A stretch of DNA of 64,000 nucleotides from Ignavibacteria bacterium UBA2333 (GTDB lineage Bacteria; Bacteroidota; Ignavibacteria; Kapaibacteriales; Kapaibacteriaceae), in NCBI GenBank assembly GCA_002344895.1, contig DDUR01000034.1, forward strand, positions 62,001 to 126,000, given 5' to 3'. The translations under genes and the position numbers were made by a program. The stretch's first letter is position 1. Each line of letters starts with the position of its first letter. Shown here one piece after another: positions 17,131 through 26,652 of this stretch. The notes beneath the pieces were generated by a model. The model saw only the letters and a list, made by a program, of their open reading frames with translations. It was not told the origin of the DNA and did not search any database.

Positions 17131-18565
17131 TATAGTGGTCGGCAGTTCGGCCAATTCCGAAGTCACGGCTCATGGCAGAACGCCGGATTGCCGACCAATG
17201 TGGCTCGCGCCGATACAACTTGAGCGCTTGTTCAAGAGCACTGGCGCAATCTTGCGCTGAAAATCGATCGAATCGTATCCCTGTTCCTGTCAATGAGATA
17301 GGGTCGTACTGTTCAACCGTATCGGCAAGTCCACCCACAGCCCGTACAATCGGAATTGTACCATATCGCATGGCAAACATCTGCGTAAGACCACACGGTT
17401 CAAAACGAGATGGCATCAGATAAAAGTCCGAAGCACCCTGGATCCGATGTGACAGTGGATGGTTGTATCCAGTACCTACAAACACATGGTGTGGATAACG
17501 TGTGGATAGCTGTCGGAAGTACTGTTCATACCGACTGTCACCACTACCAAGAACAACAAATCGTAGGCGATCTGCCGATACAAATCCTTCTAACACGTCA
17601 CAGACAAGTGAAATACCTTTTTGATCAGTGAGTCTCGTCACCATTCCTACAAGAGGAAGATCGTGAGAAATCACGTCGTCTAAGCAGCCGAAAGACTTTA
17701 ATAGTGAACGCTTTACAACATCCTTCTTAGCAATTGTATCGAAGGTGTAGGGGACCGGAAGGTGGACATCACTCTCGGGATTCCATTCGTCGGTATCAAT
17801 TCCGTTCAGAACTCCGAGTACGTCGGCACCACGTGTTTGCAGTGCACCTTGTAAACCCATTCCTTCCGTTGTCCACCGAATCTCCTGTGCATATGTCGGA
17901 GAGACGGTTGTAATCTTATCGGCGAACATTATTCCGGCTTTGAGGCAGTTAAAAGCCCCCTCGTGTTCAAACCAACTTCCGACGTGAAACGATGTTGCGT
18001 CAAATCCACAGAATTCCATAGCCCGAAGGGGATCATACATTCCCTGATAGGCCATATTATGAATGGTGAATACTCCAGCTGTCTGCGCAAAAAAAGCATC
18101 CGAGCGATAGTGAATGGCAAGCATCGGCATACATGGTGCCGTATGATAGTCATGAGCATGAATAACATCTGGACGAAAACCAAGAGCACGCGCTAACTCA
18201 AAACTTGCGCGGCTAAGAAAGATAAAACGCCGATCGTTATCTGGAAATCCATCATGGTAACCGTAAATACCTGGTCTGTCATAGTATTCCGTCGATTTAA
18301 CGAAGTAAACTGGCACATCACTGTCCGGCAGGGTGCCAGACCAGATCTCTGCAAACTCCGTCCACGATCCCATGGGCACAGCGATGATATGCTCCGTTCG
18401 TTCGATACCATAGGCCTCAACGTCAATTGTGCCGTACAACGGTAATACAATACAGGCCGAATGTCCAGCTGCCTGCCATGCGCGCGGTAAGGATCCTGCC
18501 ATGTCTGCAAGTCCTCCAACCTTGGCATACGGTGCCGTTTCTGCTGCTACAACGAGAATGTTCAT
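17093..18565 (-). CDS. glgA: Glycogen synthase
   Basis: This 490-residue GT5 starch/glycogen synthase transfers glucose from ADP-glucose to a growing alpha-1,4-glucan. It starts MNILVVAAETAPYAKVGGLADM, holding the Lys-x-Gly-Gly-Leu nucleotide-sugar site, and has the C-terminal GT-B motif SRFEPCGLTQMFAMRYG and the following VGGLADTV. Length matches the family. An upstream ATG adds 11 residues lacking similarity; the chosen ATG overlaps the ispE stop as ATGA, implying coupled translation. No other glycogen gene is present in the window. Confidence 0.92.
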   Translation of the reverse strand: MNILVVAAETAPYAKVGGLADMAGSLPRAWQAAGHSACIVLPLYGTIDVEAYGIERTEHIIAVPMGSWTEFAEIWSGTLPDSDVPVYFVKSTEYYDRPGIYGYHDGFPDNDRRFIFLSRASFELARALGFRPDVIHAHDYHTAPCMPMLAIHYRSDAFFAQTAGVFTIHNMAYQGMYDPLRAMEFCGFDATSFHVGSWFEHEGAFNCLKAGIMFADKITTVSPTYAQEIRWTTEGMGLQGALQTRGADVLGVLNGIDTDEWNPESDVHLPVPYTFDTIAKKDVVKRSLLKSFGCLDDVISHDLPLVGMVTRLTDQKGISLVCDVLEGFVSADRLRFVVLGSGDSRYEQYFRQLSTRYPHHVFVGTGYNHPLSHRIQGASDFYLMPSRFEPCGLTQMFAMRYGTIPIVRAVGGLADTVEQYDPISLTGTGIRFDRFSAQDCASALEQALKLYRREPHWSAIRRSAMSRDFGIGRTADHYISVFSWALERHR

Positions 18566-19437
18566 GGAAGGACAAAGGAGGTGGGTACGGCATGACAAAT
18601 ATAGGTGCGGTGATTGCTGAGAGGGCGGAGAGCTAACGCCGCACTTTCCACAGATGTGAATAACCCATAGATCGTCGAGCCACTTCCGGACATTGCAGCA
18701 TACGATGCTCCAGCTTCAAGTAAGTGACTCTTAATTCCTTGTAATACAGGATGTTGTGTAAATACACTTTGCTCAAAATCATTTCTAAGACTATTGCGCA
18801 TAACCTCTTGATTGTTAACGCCTCTACGAATAATATCCACAAGGTTATTCCCAGGATGTTCACCTGTTATCCCCAATGTGGAATACGCCTGGGCGGTGTT
18901 CACATGGATATCAGGAATAACCAGACCGAATGTCCATGGGACATCGATGGTCACGGGTTGGACAATGTCACCACGGCCTCCGATGAGTGCCTGGCCATGC
19001 GAGAGGAAGAACGGAACATCGGACCCAAGGCCTGCTGCGATGGCAGCCAGATCGTTGTCGGACACAGTGAGGTCATAGAGTTTACGCAAACCGACAAGAG
19101 TAGCAGCTGCGTCTGATGACCCTCCACCGAGGCCAGCCCCCGTAGGGATGTGTTTCCGTAGTCGTATCTTCGCCCCCCGTGAGATTGGGTCTAACAGGGC
19201 CCGGGCGGCGCGGACGACGAGATTAGATTCAACGTCAGCCGTGACGTTGGGCTCACAGGTAAACTCAATTGAATCCGAAGGAGAGATCTCCAACTCATCG
19301 TGAAGGTCAATGGCAACGAAGATGCTGTTGATATCGTGGTATCCATCGGCACGCCGCCGTAGCACTTCGAGGCCGAGATTAATCTTGGCAACGGGGCGCA
19401 GACGTAACGTGTGGGAGGTGGAGGCGGGGAGATTCAC
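18562..19437 (-). CDS. ispE: 4-diphosphocytidyl-2-C-methyl-D-erythritol kinase
   Basis: This GHMP-family kinase of the MEP isoprenoid pathway phosphorylates CDP-ME. Motif 1 (PVAKINLGLEVL), the DGYHDI segment and the ATP-loop PTGAGLGGGSSDAAATL are clear. The start is uncertain: a GTG giving MNLPASTSHTL fits family length (291 residues) and leaves 12 bases to the divergent neighbour, while an ATG 23 codons upstream would overlap that neighbour's 5' end. Together with dxs at 53 kb, it shows that the organism uses the MEP route. The stop overlaps the glgA start. Confidence 0.88.
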   Translation of the reverse strand: MNLPASTSHTLRLRPVAKINLGLEVLRRRADGYHDINSIFVAIDLHDELEISPSDSIEFTCEPNVTADVESNLVVRAARALLDPISRGAKIRLRKHIPTGAGLGGGSSDAAATLVGLRKLYDLTVSDNDLAAIAAGLGSDVPFFLSHGQALIGGRGDIVQPVTIDVPWTFGLVIPDIHVNTAQAYSTLGITGEHPGNNLVDIIRRGVNNQEVMRNSLRNDFEQSVFTQHPVLQGIKSHLLEAGASYAAMSGSGSTIYGLFTSVESAALALRPLSNHRTYICHAVPTSFVLP

Positions 19438-19449
19438 GCGGGCGAAAAT

Positions 19450-20118
19450 ATGGCCGACAAGACACAGATCACCTACAAAAGCGAACTCGCCCGAAAGTCC
19501 ATCCATCTTTCGTCATTGGGAATTCCGTTTGTCTACCTGCGAATTCCTCATGAAACAGGTTTGGCTATCCTCATCGCAATGACGCTTTTGTCCGTCACAA
19601 TCGACGCGGCGATGCATTATCACACGCCGACACGATCACTGATGTTCAAGGTAGTTGGCCCTCTCTTACGAGGCCATGAACGGCAGCGAGATAGGTTCTT
19701 GTTAACTGGCGCAAGTTGGGTCCTTATTGCCGCATTAATTACGCTGGCAGTGTTCCCGACGATCGTCGCCGTGACGGCATTTACCATCCTGATTGTTTCT
19801 GATACATTCGCAGCCCTCGTTGGACGGCGTTTTGGACGTCAACCCTTCCTCGACAAGAGTGTTGTTGGAACCGTAACGTTTATCATGACGGCCTGGGTCG
19901 TGGTACTGTTTTACGACGTCGTGTATTCTCTCCCGTGGACGTTCCTGGTAGCTGGCGCTGTTGGTAGTGTTGTTGGTGGAATCATTGAGGCAGGATCGAT
20001 CCGACTGCGGCTTGATGATAATCTCAGCATTCCGTTCAGTATCGCCGTAACCATGATGATCGTTGCATGGCTGACTGAGCTACTTCTTTTGCCGAACTTT
20101 CTGGACTATGTACCATGA
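19450..20118 (+). CDS. Diacylglycerol/polyprenol kinase-family membrane protein (SEC59/DGK1/VTE5-like)
   Basis: This 222-residue integral membrane protein has about six to seven hydrophobic helices. The region SDTFAALVGRRFGRQPFLDK followed by SVVGT is the signature of the CTP-dependent dolichol/phytol/diacylglycerol kinase family. Members phosphorylate lipid alcohols, so salvage of polyprenol or phytol-like lipids is possible; the exact substrate is unknown. The ATG giving MADKTQITYK is chosen because upstream in-frame codons encode a Gly run that overlaps the divergent ispE. It is coupled to the next gene through ATGA. Confidence 0.72.
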   Translation: MADKTQITYKSELARKSIHLSSLGIPFVYLRIPHETGLAILIAMTLLSVTIDAAMHYHTPTRSLMFKVVGPLLRGHERQRDRFLLTGASWVLIAALITLAVFPTIVAVTAFTILIVSDTFAALVGRRFGRQPFLDKSVVGTVTFIMTAWVVVLFYDVVYSLPWTFLVAGAVGSVVGGIIEAGSIRLRLDDNLSIPFSIAVTMMIVAWLTELLLLPNFLDYVP

Positions 20119-20630
20119 CAACAACGACAAAATGGATCCTTGTCATTCTTATTGGAGCAGGTATCGGTTTGGCCGTTGCCTATGTATGGTACCGTTCGAG
20201 TGTGACATCCATCGATGATTTTTACGCTATCCGTGAATCGTTTGTGGACACATCAAATGGTAACGCTGCGGCAGGGGTTTGGTTTGTTCGCGTCACAACA
20301 TATGACTCAACAAAGATTCTTCGTACGGCAGAACACCTCACTCGAGAGGCTGTCGAATCCAATCTGCTGCCCGTTCATAAACGCAGAATCTATTTGTTCC
20401 AGTTCTTTGTTGAAACGGACACAGCTGCATTAACGGAAGACATGATCAACGAGCTTGCATATACCAATCCCAACATTGTCTCATCGGCTGATAAACTCCA
20501 GGTGATTGCAGGCGGTTGGGTAGTACGTGCGGACTTTGCGGCCAATGTTCTTCAACCACAGAAAATTGACATTCAGCCATCCCAGTTCTATATGCCGCGT
20601 CCCGGCTTACGCGCTCAAGATTTCCGTTGA
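20115..20630 (+). CDS. Membrane-anchored protein of unknown function
   Basis: I do not recognise this 171-residue protein. It has one N-terminal membrane segment (about 6-26) with few charges before it, then a soluble domain of mixed alpha/beta appearance (about 30-171) without cysteines. The start overlaps the stop of the lipid-kinase-like gene (ATGA), so the two are likely made together, and a role at the inner membrane beside that enzyme is possible. Its last 16 bases overlap the convergent acyl-CoA ligase gene. Confidence 0.7.
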   Translation: MTTTTKWILVILIGAGIGLAVAYVWYRSSVTSIDDFYAIRESFVDTSNGNAAAGVWFVRVTTYDSTKILRTAEHLTREAVESNLLPVHKRRIYLFQFFVETDTAALTEDMINELAYTNPNIVSSADKLQVIAGGWVVRADFAANVLQPQKIDIQPSQFYMPRPGLRAQDFR

Positions 20631-22279
20631 TGCTCGGGTGGGCTGAATGTGTGATTGCGCCATTCAACGAAGAGATGTCGAACCTTCGTTCTTTGATACT
20701 TGCCAGTACTCGTGACTGGTAGAGTCTCCGCAAAAACGACAACCTTCGGACATTTAGAGAAGGGGAGGTGTTGGCGGCAGTAGGCCAGGATGGTTTCTGC
20801 ATTGGTGTCATCATTCTGTTTGATGACCAACGCACCAACTTCTTCTCCATACATATCGTGATCAAATCCAACACATATTCCTGATCGTACACCAGGTGCA
20901 CGATTCAAAACTTCGTCAATCTCCAGTGGCGCAAGATTCACACCACCACGAATGATGAGTTCCTTGAGACGTCCGGTAATAAAGTAATAATGCTGTCCCT
21001 GTTCGTTCTGAATTCGAAAACCTTCATCACCTGATCTAAACCAGCCAAAGGCAAACGTTTCGGCGTTTGCCTTGTCATTCGCATAGTATTCACGCATCAC
21101 GTTTGAACCGCGGATAACAATTTCTCCCCGCTCACCATCTGCAACGTCGTGACCTTGTGCATCGTGAATTGACATTTCATTACACGGTATTGCAACACCG
21201 ATCGATGGAAATCCATAATCACGCATCCAGTGACGATGTTCTTCATCAGTCAGGTCTACGGGTAAGAAGCAGGAGTAACACGTCGTTTCTGAAAGTCCAT
21301 ATCCATGGACAATACGGATTCCATAGGAGTCTTCGAACCTTGTAGCAAGGTCACACGTGAGAGGGCCGGCACCACAGATAATGTGACGGAATCCACTCGT
21401 ACGCACGTTATGGGCATCAGCACCAGACTCAAGTAAAAACGCAAGGAGAGTAGGCACGACGCTTACAATGTGAACGCCGTAATGCCGAATTGCTGGAAAG
21501 AACTGTGAGGCACTAAATTTTCTATGCAGGACAACGGACGCTCCAGCGAGAAACGGTGTGACATGTGTCACAATCGTTCCGTTTACGTGATGGACGGGTA
21601 AGACGCACATCATGGTCGATTCTTCAGTAATTCCATGCCATGCCGCTATGTCAAACCCATCCGCAAACAGGTTTTGCTGTATGAGTACGACACCTTTGGG
21701 ATTGCCCGTTGTGCCACTTGTATACACAATAAGACAATCATCAAATGTATGATCTTCGTCGTGATAGGGGGCGGGCGCATTCTGCGCCCAAGGGGCATTG
21801 TCAATAGTGATGAAGTTTCGATCCGGATGGAGTTCCCGGACACGTTGTTCATATTCTTCACGCACCAGAATTACGTCTGCATCACAATGTTCAATGATGT
21901 AGGCAAGCCGTGTATTATCCTCCGTCATGTTCAGAGGAACTGCGCACGCTCCGAGGTGCCAAATAGCGAAGTATGACAGTATGGTTTGTGGATGATTATG
22001 GCCGGCGATAACAACCCTACTACCACGCCGGACACCTTGGCTTTGCAGAAATGTGGCGAGTTGCCGTACTTCATGGATAAACGATGAATATGTCACCCAC
22101 TCTCCACGATCGACACCATCAACATAGGCCATCCATCGCTTGTGAGAACGGTGAGACTCTTGAAAGGCCAACACGGCTGACCATGAGCGGTAGGGGAACG
22201 AAACGATACCGGCTGGGCCCGAAGTCGTTGACCTACCTGGATGAAGTTTTGGGTCGGAGAGCAGGGTTACATCGATCAT
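20615..22279 (-). CDS. Acyl-CoA synthetase (AMP-forming ligase)
   Basis: This 554-residue ANL-superfamily adenylating enzyme activates a carboxylic acid, probably a fatty acid, to its CoA thioester. Motifs: phosphate loop YTSGTTGNPKGVV (about 190), GYGLSETTCYS, the hinge region YYFITGRLKELIIRGG (about 430), and the C-terminal catalytic Lys in TSTGKYQRTK (about 530). An alternative start ten codons upstream cannot be excluded. The DNA around residue 170 holds a GGGGC-pair motif with a central hairpin, encoding APWAQNAPAP. It may supply substrates for the two crotonases at 6-7.5 kb. Chain-length preference is unknown. Confidence 0.87.
   Translation of the reverse strand: MIDVTLLSDPKLHPGRSTTSGPAGIVSFPYRSWSAVLAFQESHRSHKRWMAYVDGVDRGEWVTYSSFIHEVRQLATFLQSQGVRRGSRVVIAGHNHPQTILSYFAIWHLGACAVPLNMTEDNTRLAYIIEHCDADVILVREEYEQRVRELHPDRNFITIDNAPWAQNAPAPYHDEDHTFDDCLIVYTSGTTGNPKGVVLIQQNLFADGFDIAAWHGITEESTMMCVLPVHHVNGTIVTHVTPFLAGASVVLHRKFSASQFFPAIRHYGVHIVSVVPTLLAFLLESGADAHNVRTSGFRHIICGAGPLTCDLATRFEDSYGIRIVHGYGLSETTCYSCFLPVDLTDEEHRHWMRDYGFPSIGVAIPCNEMSIHDAQGHDVADGERGEIVIRGSNVMREYYANDKANAETFAFGWFRSGDEGFRIQNEQGQHYYFITGRLKELIIRGGVNLAPLEIDEVLNRAPGVRSGICVGFDHDMYGEEVGALVIKQNDDTNAETILAYCRQHLPFSKCPKVVVFAETLPVTSTGKYQRTKVRHLFVEWRNHTFSPPEHQRKS
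21766..21796 (+). repeat. GGGGC-pair motif with inner hairpin, copy 7
   Basis: AGGGGGC and AAGGGGC flank GGGCGCA-TTC-TGCGCCC, a perfect 7-base-arm hairpin, in the acyl-CoA ligase gene. It encodes APWAQNAPAP on the coding strand. Confidence 0.7.
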
Positions 22280-22363
22280 TACGAGGCGAAAATAGGTCAC
22301 GACGTCCACTCACAAACCTCATGAGAAACTCAGGTCGTATGGTATTTTCGGTCGAGAGTATTT

Positions 22364-22369
22364 GAGGAG
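22364..22369 (+). promoter_or_regulatory. Strong ribosome binding site
   Basis: GAGGAG, followed by AGG, is centred about 9 bases before the ATG of the large secreted protein. It is one of the few clear Shine-Dalgarno sequences in the window, where most starts lack one or are overlap-coupled. It supports the chosen start. Confidence 0.6.
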
Positions 22370-22375
22370 AGGCAC

Positions 22376-25039
22376 ATGTCTGTTGGTTGTACCCTGTGTA
22401 GGGTCCTGATCGTTGTACTGACATCAGTTACCCTCGTTGTGTCGACGGTATCTGCACAAAGTGTTGTTGGCGGACGTGTCCGCCTGATTACATTACCTCC
22501 TCACACTCCTGAGTTAGAACACATCGCCGACGATCACGCCTATGCCTACGTAGATCTCGACGTAGTTCAAACTGACGAGGCCGTTGTTCGCCTCGTGGCG
22601 TCATTTCCTATTCCCTTCGATACGACTGTTGTAGTAAAGAAGGGTGTGACAACCACTGTACGACTACCCGTTGACTTCTTTCGAGCTGTTGAGGCCGGAC
22701 GACATCGATACACAATATCTGTGATTGCATCCGCGCCGGTCGAGTCTGTTGTACTCAGTTCCTATTATCATCATGGTGACGCCTTTCGCCCCTTGGCCGT
22801 AGAATCATGGCAAAGGTCGTATACCATACTTTGTGCCAAAGCTGATCGTGCTCTACCGAGTAACATGATTAACAGTGACCAGGAGCAACACACGGTATAT
22901 CTTCCGGCAACCATTTCTGTTGTTGCTCAATACGTTAACACTCTGGTCGAGCTGACGCCATCTTGCAGGGTTGACACTGGCGGTCCCGTGAGTGTTTCGG
23001 CGGGTACACTTGTATCGTTTCGGTTGGATTCGGGAGAATCAATGACCGTCACAACCGTTGATGAATTGGCCGATCTGTCTGGCACGCTGGTGACCTCATC
23101 CCATCCTGTTGGAATCCTACAATCCCACGTCCTTGGTTCGGTGCCGAGAGCTCCTACACGTCTTAGGTCCCATGGTACATTATACTTCGGTGGTGGAATG
23201 ATGAGGAACACCATAGCCGAGTGGGCAATACCAAATCAGCTGGCTGGAACGCAGTTTGTGGCTCGATCGATTGTGACGAGGGCACCTACTACTCGTGTGT
23301 ACCCAGACTACATTCTCTTGCCGGTAGGACGTGTCGATACTGGAGGTGTCCTACGTGTCGTTGCTACGGACAATACAACAGAACTTGTGTCGGTTTCGCC
23401 AGCAAGTGTTCGCACAACACTCGCTACCCTGCAGCGGGGTGACGTCTATGATCTTCCGCCTTCAATTCAATCAACCTTCATCGAAGCATCAAAACCGGTT
23501 CATGTGGGACTCTTTACACCGTGGATGTTCTACGATTTTGAAAGTCTAATCGACTACACAGCTTCATCATATCGGCCAACCTTTGCGATGATCCCTTCGC
23601 TTGAGCGAGGAACGACTTCTTTCATGCATCATTATCGTAGAAATGGTGCACAAATGTTGATTTCATGTAAGACAGCTGATCGTAGTGCTGTTACAGTAAA
23701 TGGAGTTTTGTTAACAGGCCTTATACCAAAGGTATCAACGACATACGATAATGGGATGGTTTCTGCAGTGTACGAAGTTGATTCTGGAAGGTGTGTTGTC
23801 CAGTCAACAGATCCTGAAGTGACTTTTACGGCAGTGGCGTTTGAGCTGAATTCACACCTATCGAGAACAACATCATCCGCAGTTTCTTCTCCACTTGATG
23901 CACGAATTGACTGTCCATTGTCAGCGCGATGGCGATTGACTGCGGCTTCATGCGATACCGTCGTGGGTCGTGTCGAGCGCACCTCCGTGTCAGATGTAGG
24001 ATGTGGTGCTCCGCATACGGTCTGGATTCATGAGCGTCGTGGAGCGGTGGGTACCATTACAGGGCCAGACTCCAGCGGAAACTTTTCTGTATTTCTGCGG
24101 CGTACGGGACTCAATGATACGTCGTTTGTAACGCTCAGAATTCAATCGCGAAATGGGAATGTCCGCGACACGATGGTAACCTTCCCTGGTCCTGAGGTTT
24201 CGGTGACAGAAACCTCTGGCTCCGACGTTGTTGTTCGTCACCTGTATACGGACATGGACGTCCGTGAAGAACGCTGCGATACGATCTTGATTCACAATGA
24301 ATCCTCATTGCAGATACCGTATACCATTACTCGAACCACAACACAAAACATCAGCATAACCATCTCACCGGCACAGCGAATACTGCGACCACAACAGACC
24401 GATACCGTTGTGATATGTATGTCGACGTCACGGGTAACGTCGGATAGTTTCCGAGTTGATATTACATCTCAATGTTCTCAGCTTGCACAGCTGTATTACG
24501 TAGTGGACACCCGTCCTGGAAGATTTCTTGCAGGCGACGGACACGTCATGGTGGGATCCGTACCAGTTTCGACGACCGTACAATTGCAAAACATGGGAAC
24601 GGGTGCCGTAACGATTACCGATGCTCAGATCGTAAGCACGACAAACGGTCGATGGACCGTTGAGCTACCAGTTTGTCCGTTTGATCTTCCCTCTGGTGCG
24701 AGTCGACCAATGAAGGTCAGCCACGCTGCTGACGATGGGGGAGTACTTGAGCCCTTACGTGTTGTGTTCACAACGAAGGATACAGCCGACAACGTTGACT
24801 CTGTCTCCGTCGTTGCGGCTCGGCGCGCGGATATCACATCGATTATTGATGTCGACGATGGAGACATACTGCCCGAATTCGAGGAGCAAACGTCGATCGT
24901 TACCATCTATGATCAACTCGGAAGAGAGGTGGCGATGTCCACCACTGGAAAACTTCCAGACCTACAACGAGGAGTCTACATCGTCGTTGCTGTGTTTGAC
25001 CGTGGCAACGTTCTCTCTCGACGAATCATCGTAAAGTAG
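22376..25039 (+). CDS. Large secreted T9SS cargo protein with IgGFc-binding-like region
   Basis: This 887-residue exported protein has a signal peptide (about 1-27). The next 440 residues resemble the IgGFc-binding N-terminal domain found in Bacteroidota surface proteins (repeated beta elements such as HTVYLPA, SHPVGILQSH, GTLYFGGG and ASKPVHVGLFTPWMFYD). A Cys-containing central section with Ig-like and choice-of-anchor-like beta segments follows (about 500-800), and then a T9SS type A sorting tail (about 810-887: VTIYDQLGREV, RGVYIVVAVF). It is probably a surface adhesin or matrix protein; binding of IgG is not implied for this organism. It appears to be a single-gene unit. Confidence 0.78.
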   Translation: MSVGCTLCRVLIVVLTSVTLVVSTVSAQSVVGGRVRLITLPPHTPELEHIADDHAYAYVDLDVVQTDEAVVRLVASFPIPFDTTVVVKKGVTTTVRLPVDFFRAVEAGRHRYTISVIASAPVESVVLSSYYHHGDAFRPLAVESWQRSYTILCAKADRALPSNMINSDQEQHTVYLPATISVVAQYVNTLVELTPSCRVDTGGPVSVSAGTLVSFRLDSGESMTVTTVDELADLSGTLVTSSHPVGILQSHVLGSVPRAPTRLRSHGTLYFGGGMMRNTIAEWAIPNQLAGTQFVARSIVTRAPTTRVYPDYILLPVGRVDTGGVLRVVATDNTTELVSVSPASVRTTLATLQRGDVYDLPPSIQSTFIEASKPVHVGLFTPWMFYDFESLIDYTASSYRPTFAMIPSLERGTTSFMHHYRRNGAQMLISCKTADRSAVTVNGVLLTGLIPKVSTTYDNGMVSAVYEVDSGRCVVQSTDPEVTFTAVAFELNSHLSRTTSSAVSSPLDARIDCPLSARWRLTAASCDTVVGRVERTSVSDVGCGAPHTVWIHERRGAVGTITGPDSSGNFSVFLRRTGLNDTSFVTLRIQSRNGNVRDTMVTFPGPEVSVTETSGSDVVVRHLYTDMDVREERCDTILIHNESSLQIPYTITRTTTQNISITISPAQRILRPQQTDTVVICMSTSRVTSDSFRVDITSQCSQLAQLYYVVDTRPGRFLAGDGHVMVGSVPVSTTVQLQNMGTGAVTITDAQIVSTTNGRWTVELPVCPFDLPSGASRPMKVSHAADDGGVLEPLRVVFTTKDTADNVDSVSVVAARRADITSIIDVDDGDILPEFEEQTSIVTIYDQLGREVAMSTTGKLPDLQRGVYIVVAVFDRGNVLSRRIIVK

Positions 25040-25064
25040 TGTCAGTCCTCCGTAGGTTCGTGGT

Positions 25065-26099
25065 ATGATAGACCTACGAAGTGATACCCTGACGGTGCCA
25101 GATGCCGGAATGCGTGAGGCAATGTCCGCTGCTCGCGTTGGTGATGATGTGTATGCTGAAGACCCCACGGTGGAGGCCTTACAAGAACGTGTTGCTGACA
25201 TGTTCGGAAAAGAAGCTGCACTCTTTGTGCCGAGTGGCACGATGGGTAATCAGATATGTCTCGCCCTCCATACATCAACTGGAGACGAGGTCATCTGTGA
25301 AGCAGATGCACACATTCGGCATTATGAAAATGCAGCAGCCTCTGTAATAGCACGCGTCCAACTGTATCCCATCGCATCAATGGCGGGATACATGGAACCG
25401 CATGATATTCGAGAAGCCGTCCGGCCCAATGCCTATTACTATCCCAAAACGGCACTCGTAGCCGTTGAGAACACGCACAACCGACACGGCGGAACCGTCC
25501 TGTCTTTAAGTGAGCTTCAGAACCTTCGGGCCGTCTGTGATGAGCTTCAGCTGCCGTTGCATTGTGATGGTGCGCGCATTTGGAATGCGATCACTTCGAC
25601 AAGACTGACGACTTCGGTAGTAGGGGCGTTCTTTGACACAATGAGCGTCTGCATGTCAAAGGCTGCAGGAGCACCTATCGGATCCCTTATCGTTGGCTCG
25701 CGAACGATGATTGAGCGAGCTCGTCGATGGCGTAAAATGTTAGGTGGGGGAATGCGCCAAGTCGGTGTTTTGGCGGCAGCATGCAGTTATGCCCTAGACC
25801 ACATAGTGCCTCATCTCGCTGCCGATCATACTAAAGCACAAACCTTTGCTGATGGGATTCTGGCAGATGGTGTCGTTCTGGAGAGATGGAAGGTGCAATC
25901 AAACATCGTGGCGTTTCGAATCCCGACATTGGCAGACGACGTCGTCATTCGTCACTGTGCTGACCGAGGTCTGCGTATTGCTACGATCAAACCAGGAGTG
26001 TTTCGGGCCGTGTTTTATCATCAGGTCTCTCAGGATGATGCAGTAGCGGCTGCGGAGATCGTGCGCGACGTCCTATCTTTGCACCATGGCAACGTCTGA
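25065..26099 (+). CDS. ltaE: Low-specificity L-threonine aldolase
   Basis: This 344-residue PLP enzyme of the beta-eliminating lyase fold cleaves L-threonine/allo-threonine to glycine and acetaldehyde. It starts IDLRSDTLTVPDAGMREAM, carries GDDVYAEDPTVEALQERVA, FVPSGTMGNQI and the PLP-binding Lys in CMSKAAGAPIGS (about residue 201), all diagnostic. Length is normal. It overlaps the thioesterase gene by 14 bases, suggesting co-translation. Confidence 0.9.
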   Translation: MIDLRSDTLTVPDAGMREAMSAARVGDDVYAEDPTVEALQERVADMFGKEAALFVPSGTMGNQICLALHTSTGDEVICEADAHIRHYENAAASVIARVQLYPIASMAGYMEPHDIREAVRPNAYYYPKTALVAVENTHNRHGGTVLSLSELQNLRAVCDELQLPLHCDGARIWNAITSTRLTTSVVGAFFDTMSVCMSKAAGAPIGSLIVGSRTMIERARRWRKMLGGGMRQVGVLAAACSYALDHIVPHLAADHTKAQTFADGILADGVVLERWKVQSNIVAFRIPTLADDVVIRHCADRGLRIATIKPGVFRAVFYHQVSQDDAVAAAEIVRDVLSLHHGNV

Positions 26100-26583
26100 C
26101 AAGGTAGAAGCGACAATTGACCATGGCCCTGTTACCATCGAAGGTCATGGCACTTTTTTCCATCGACTTCACAGTCGAGTTCGGTCATACGATGTAGATC
26201 GGCAGGGAATTGTCCATAACGCCGTCTATCTCTACTGGCTCGAGGCTGCTCGTATTGAGTATTTCCGAGACATCGGCGTTCCGATAGATCGACAGAGCTT
26301 TGTCACCAAACATCGTTTTGTTGTTGCGTCAACAGAAATCGCCTACAAAATGGCTGCACAGTTTGACGATGCGTATACAGTCTTTACACGTGTATCCTTC
26401 GTAAAAAACTCTTCGTTCGGATTTGAGCATGTCATCCGCCACGAAAATGGAACCGTTCTTGCAACTGCCAAAAGTGTCCTTGTCCACTTAAATCCAGCAT
26501 CTAATCGACCTGAACGAATTCCAGATTCGTATCGCACGCTAATCCGCGAGTTTGAAGGTGATGCTGTTGTACTATCTGAATAG
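26086..26583 (+). CDS. Acyl-CoA thioesterase, 4HBT hotdog fold (YbgC/FcbC type)
   Basis: This 165-residue single-hotdog thioesterase shows the 4HBT signature VRSYDVDRQGIVHNAVYLYWLEAARIEYF split over about residues 32-60, with the catalytic Asp in YDVDRQG. Family members hydrolyse acyl-CoA or acyl-ACP thioesters. The N terminus is about 25 residues longer than usual; the only ATG available overlaps the threonine aldolase gene. The substrate cannot be predicted. Confidence 0.82.
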   Translation: MATSDKVEATIDHGPVTIEGHGTFFHRLHSRVRSYDVDRQGIVHNAVYLYWLEAARIEYFRDIGVPIDRQSFVTKHRFVVASTEIAYKMAAQFDDAYTVFTRVSFVKNSSFGFEHVIRHENGTVLATAKSVLVHLNPASNRPERIPDSYRTLIREFEGDAVVLSE

Positions 26584-26623
26584 AACACCGTACAATACCG
26601 TACACTCGTTGAGCTAAATACAT

Positions 26624-26638
26624 TGTTCGTTTCGAACA
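26624..26638. terminator. Weak hairpin between convergent genes
   Basis: TGTTCG-TTT-CGAACA is a perfect 6-base-arm hairpin in the 69-base spacer between the convergent thioesterase and lipoprotein genes. It has no clear U-run on either side, so it is a weak candidate for a bidirectional terminator or a processing signal. A direct repeat of CCGTACA with a 10-base period lies just before it (26588-26604). Confidence 0.3.
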
Positions 26639-26652
26639 GTCGTTAATCGTTG

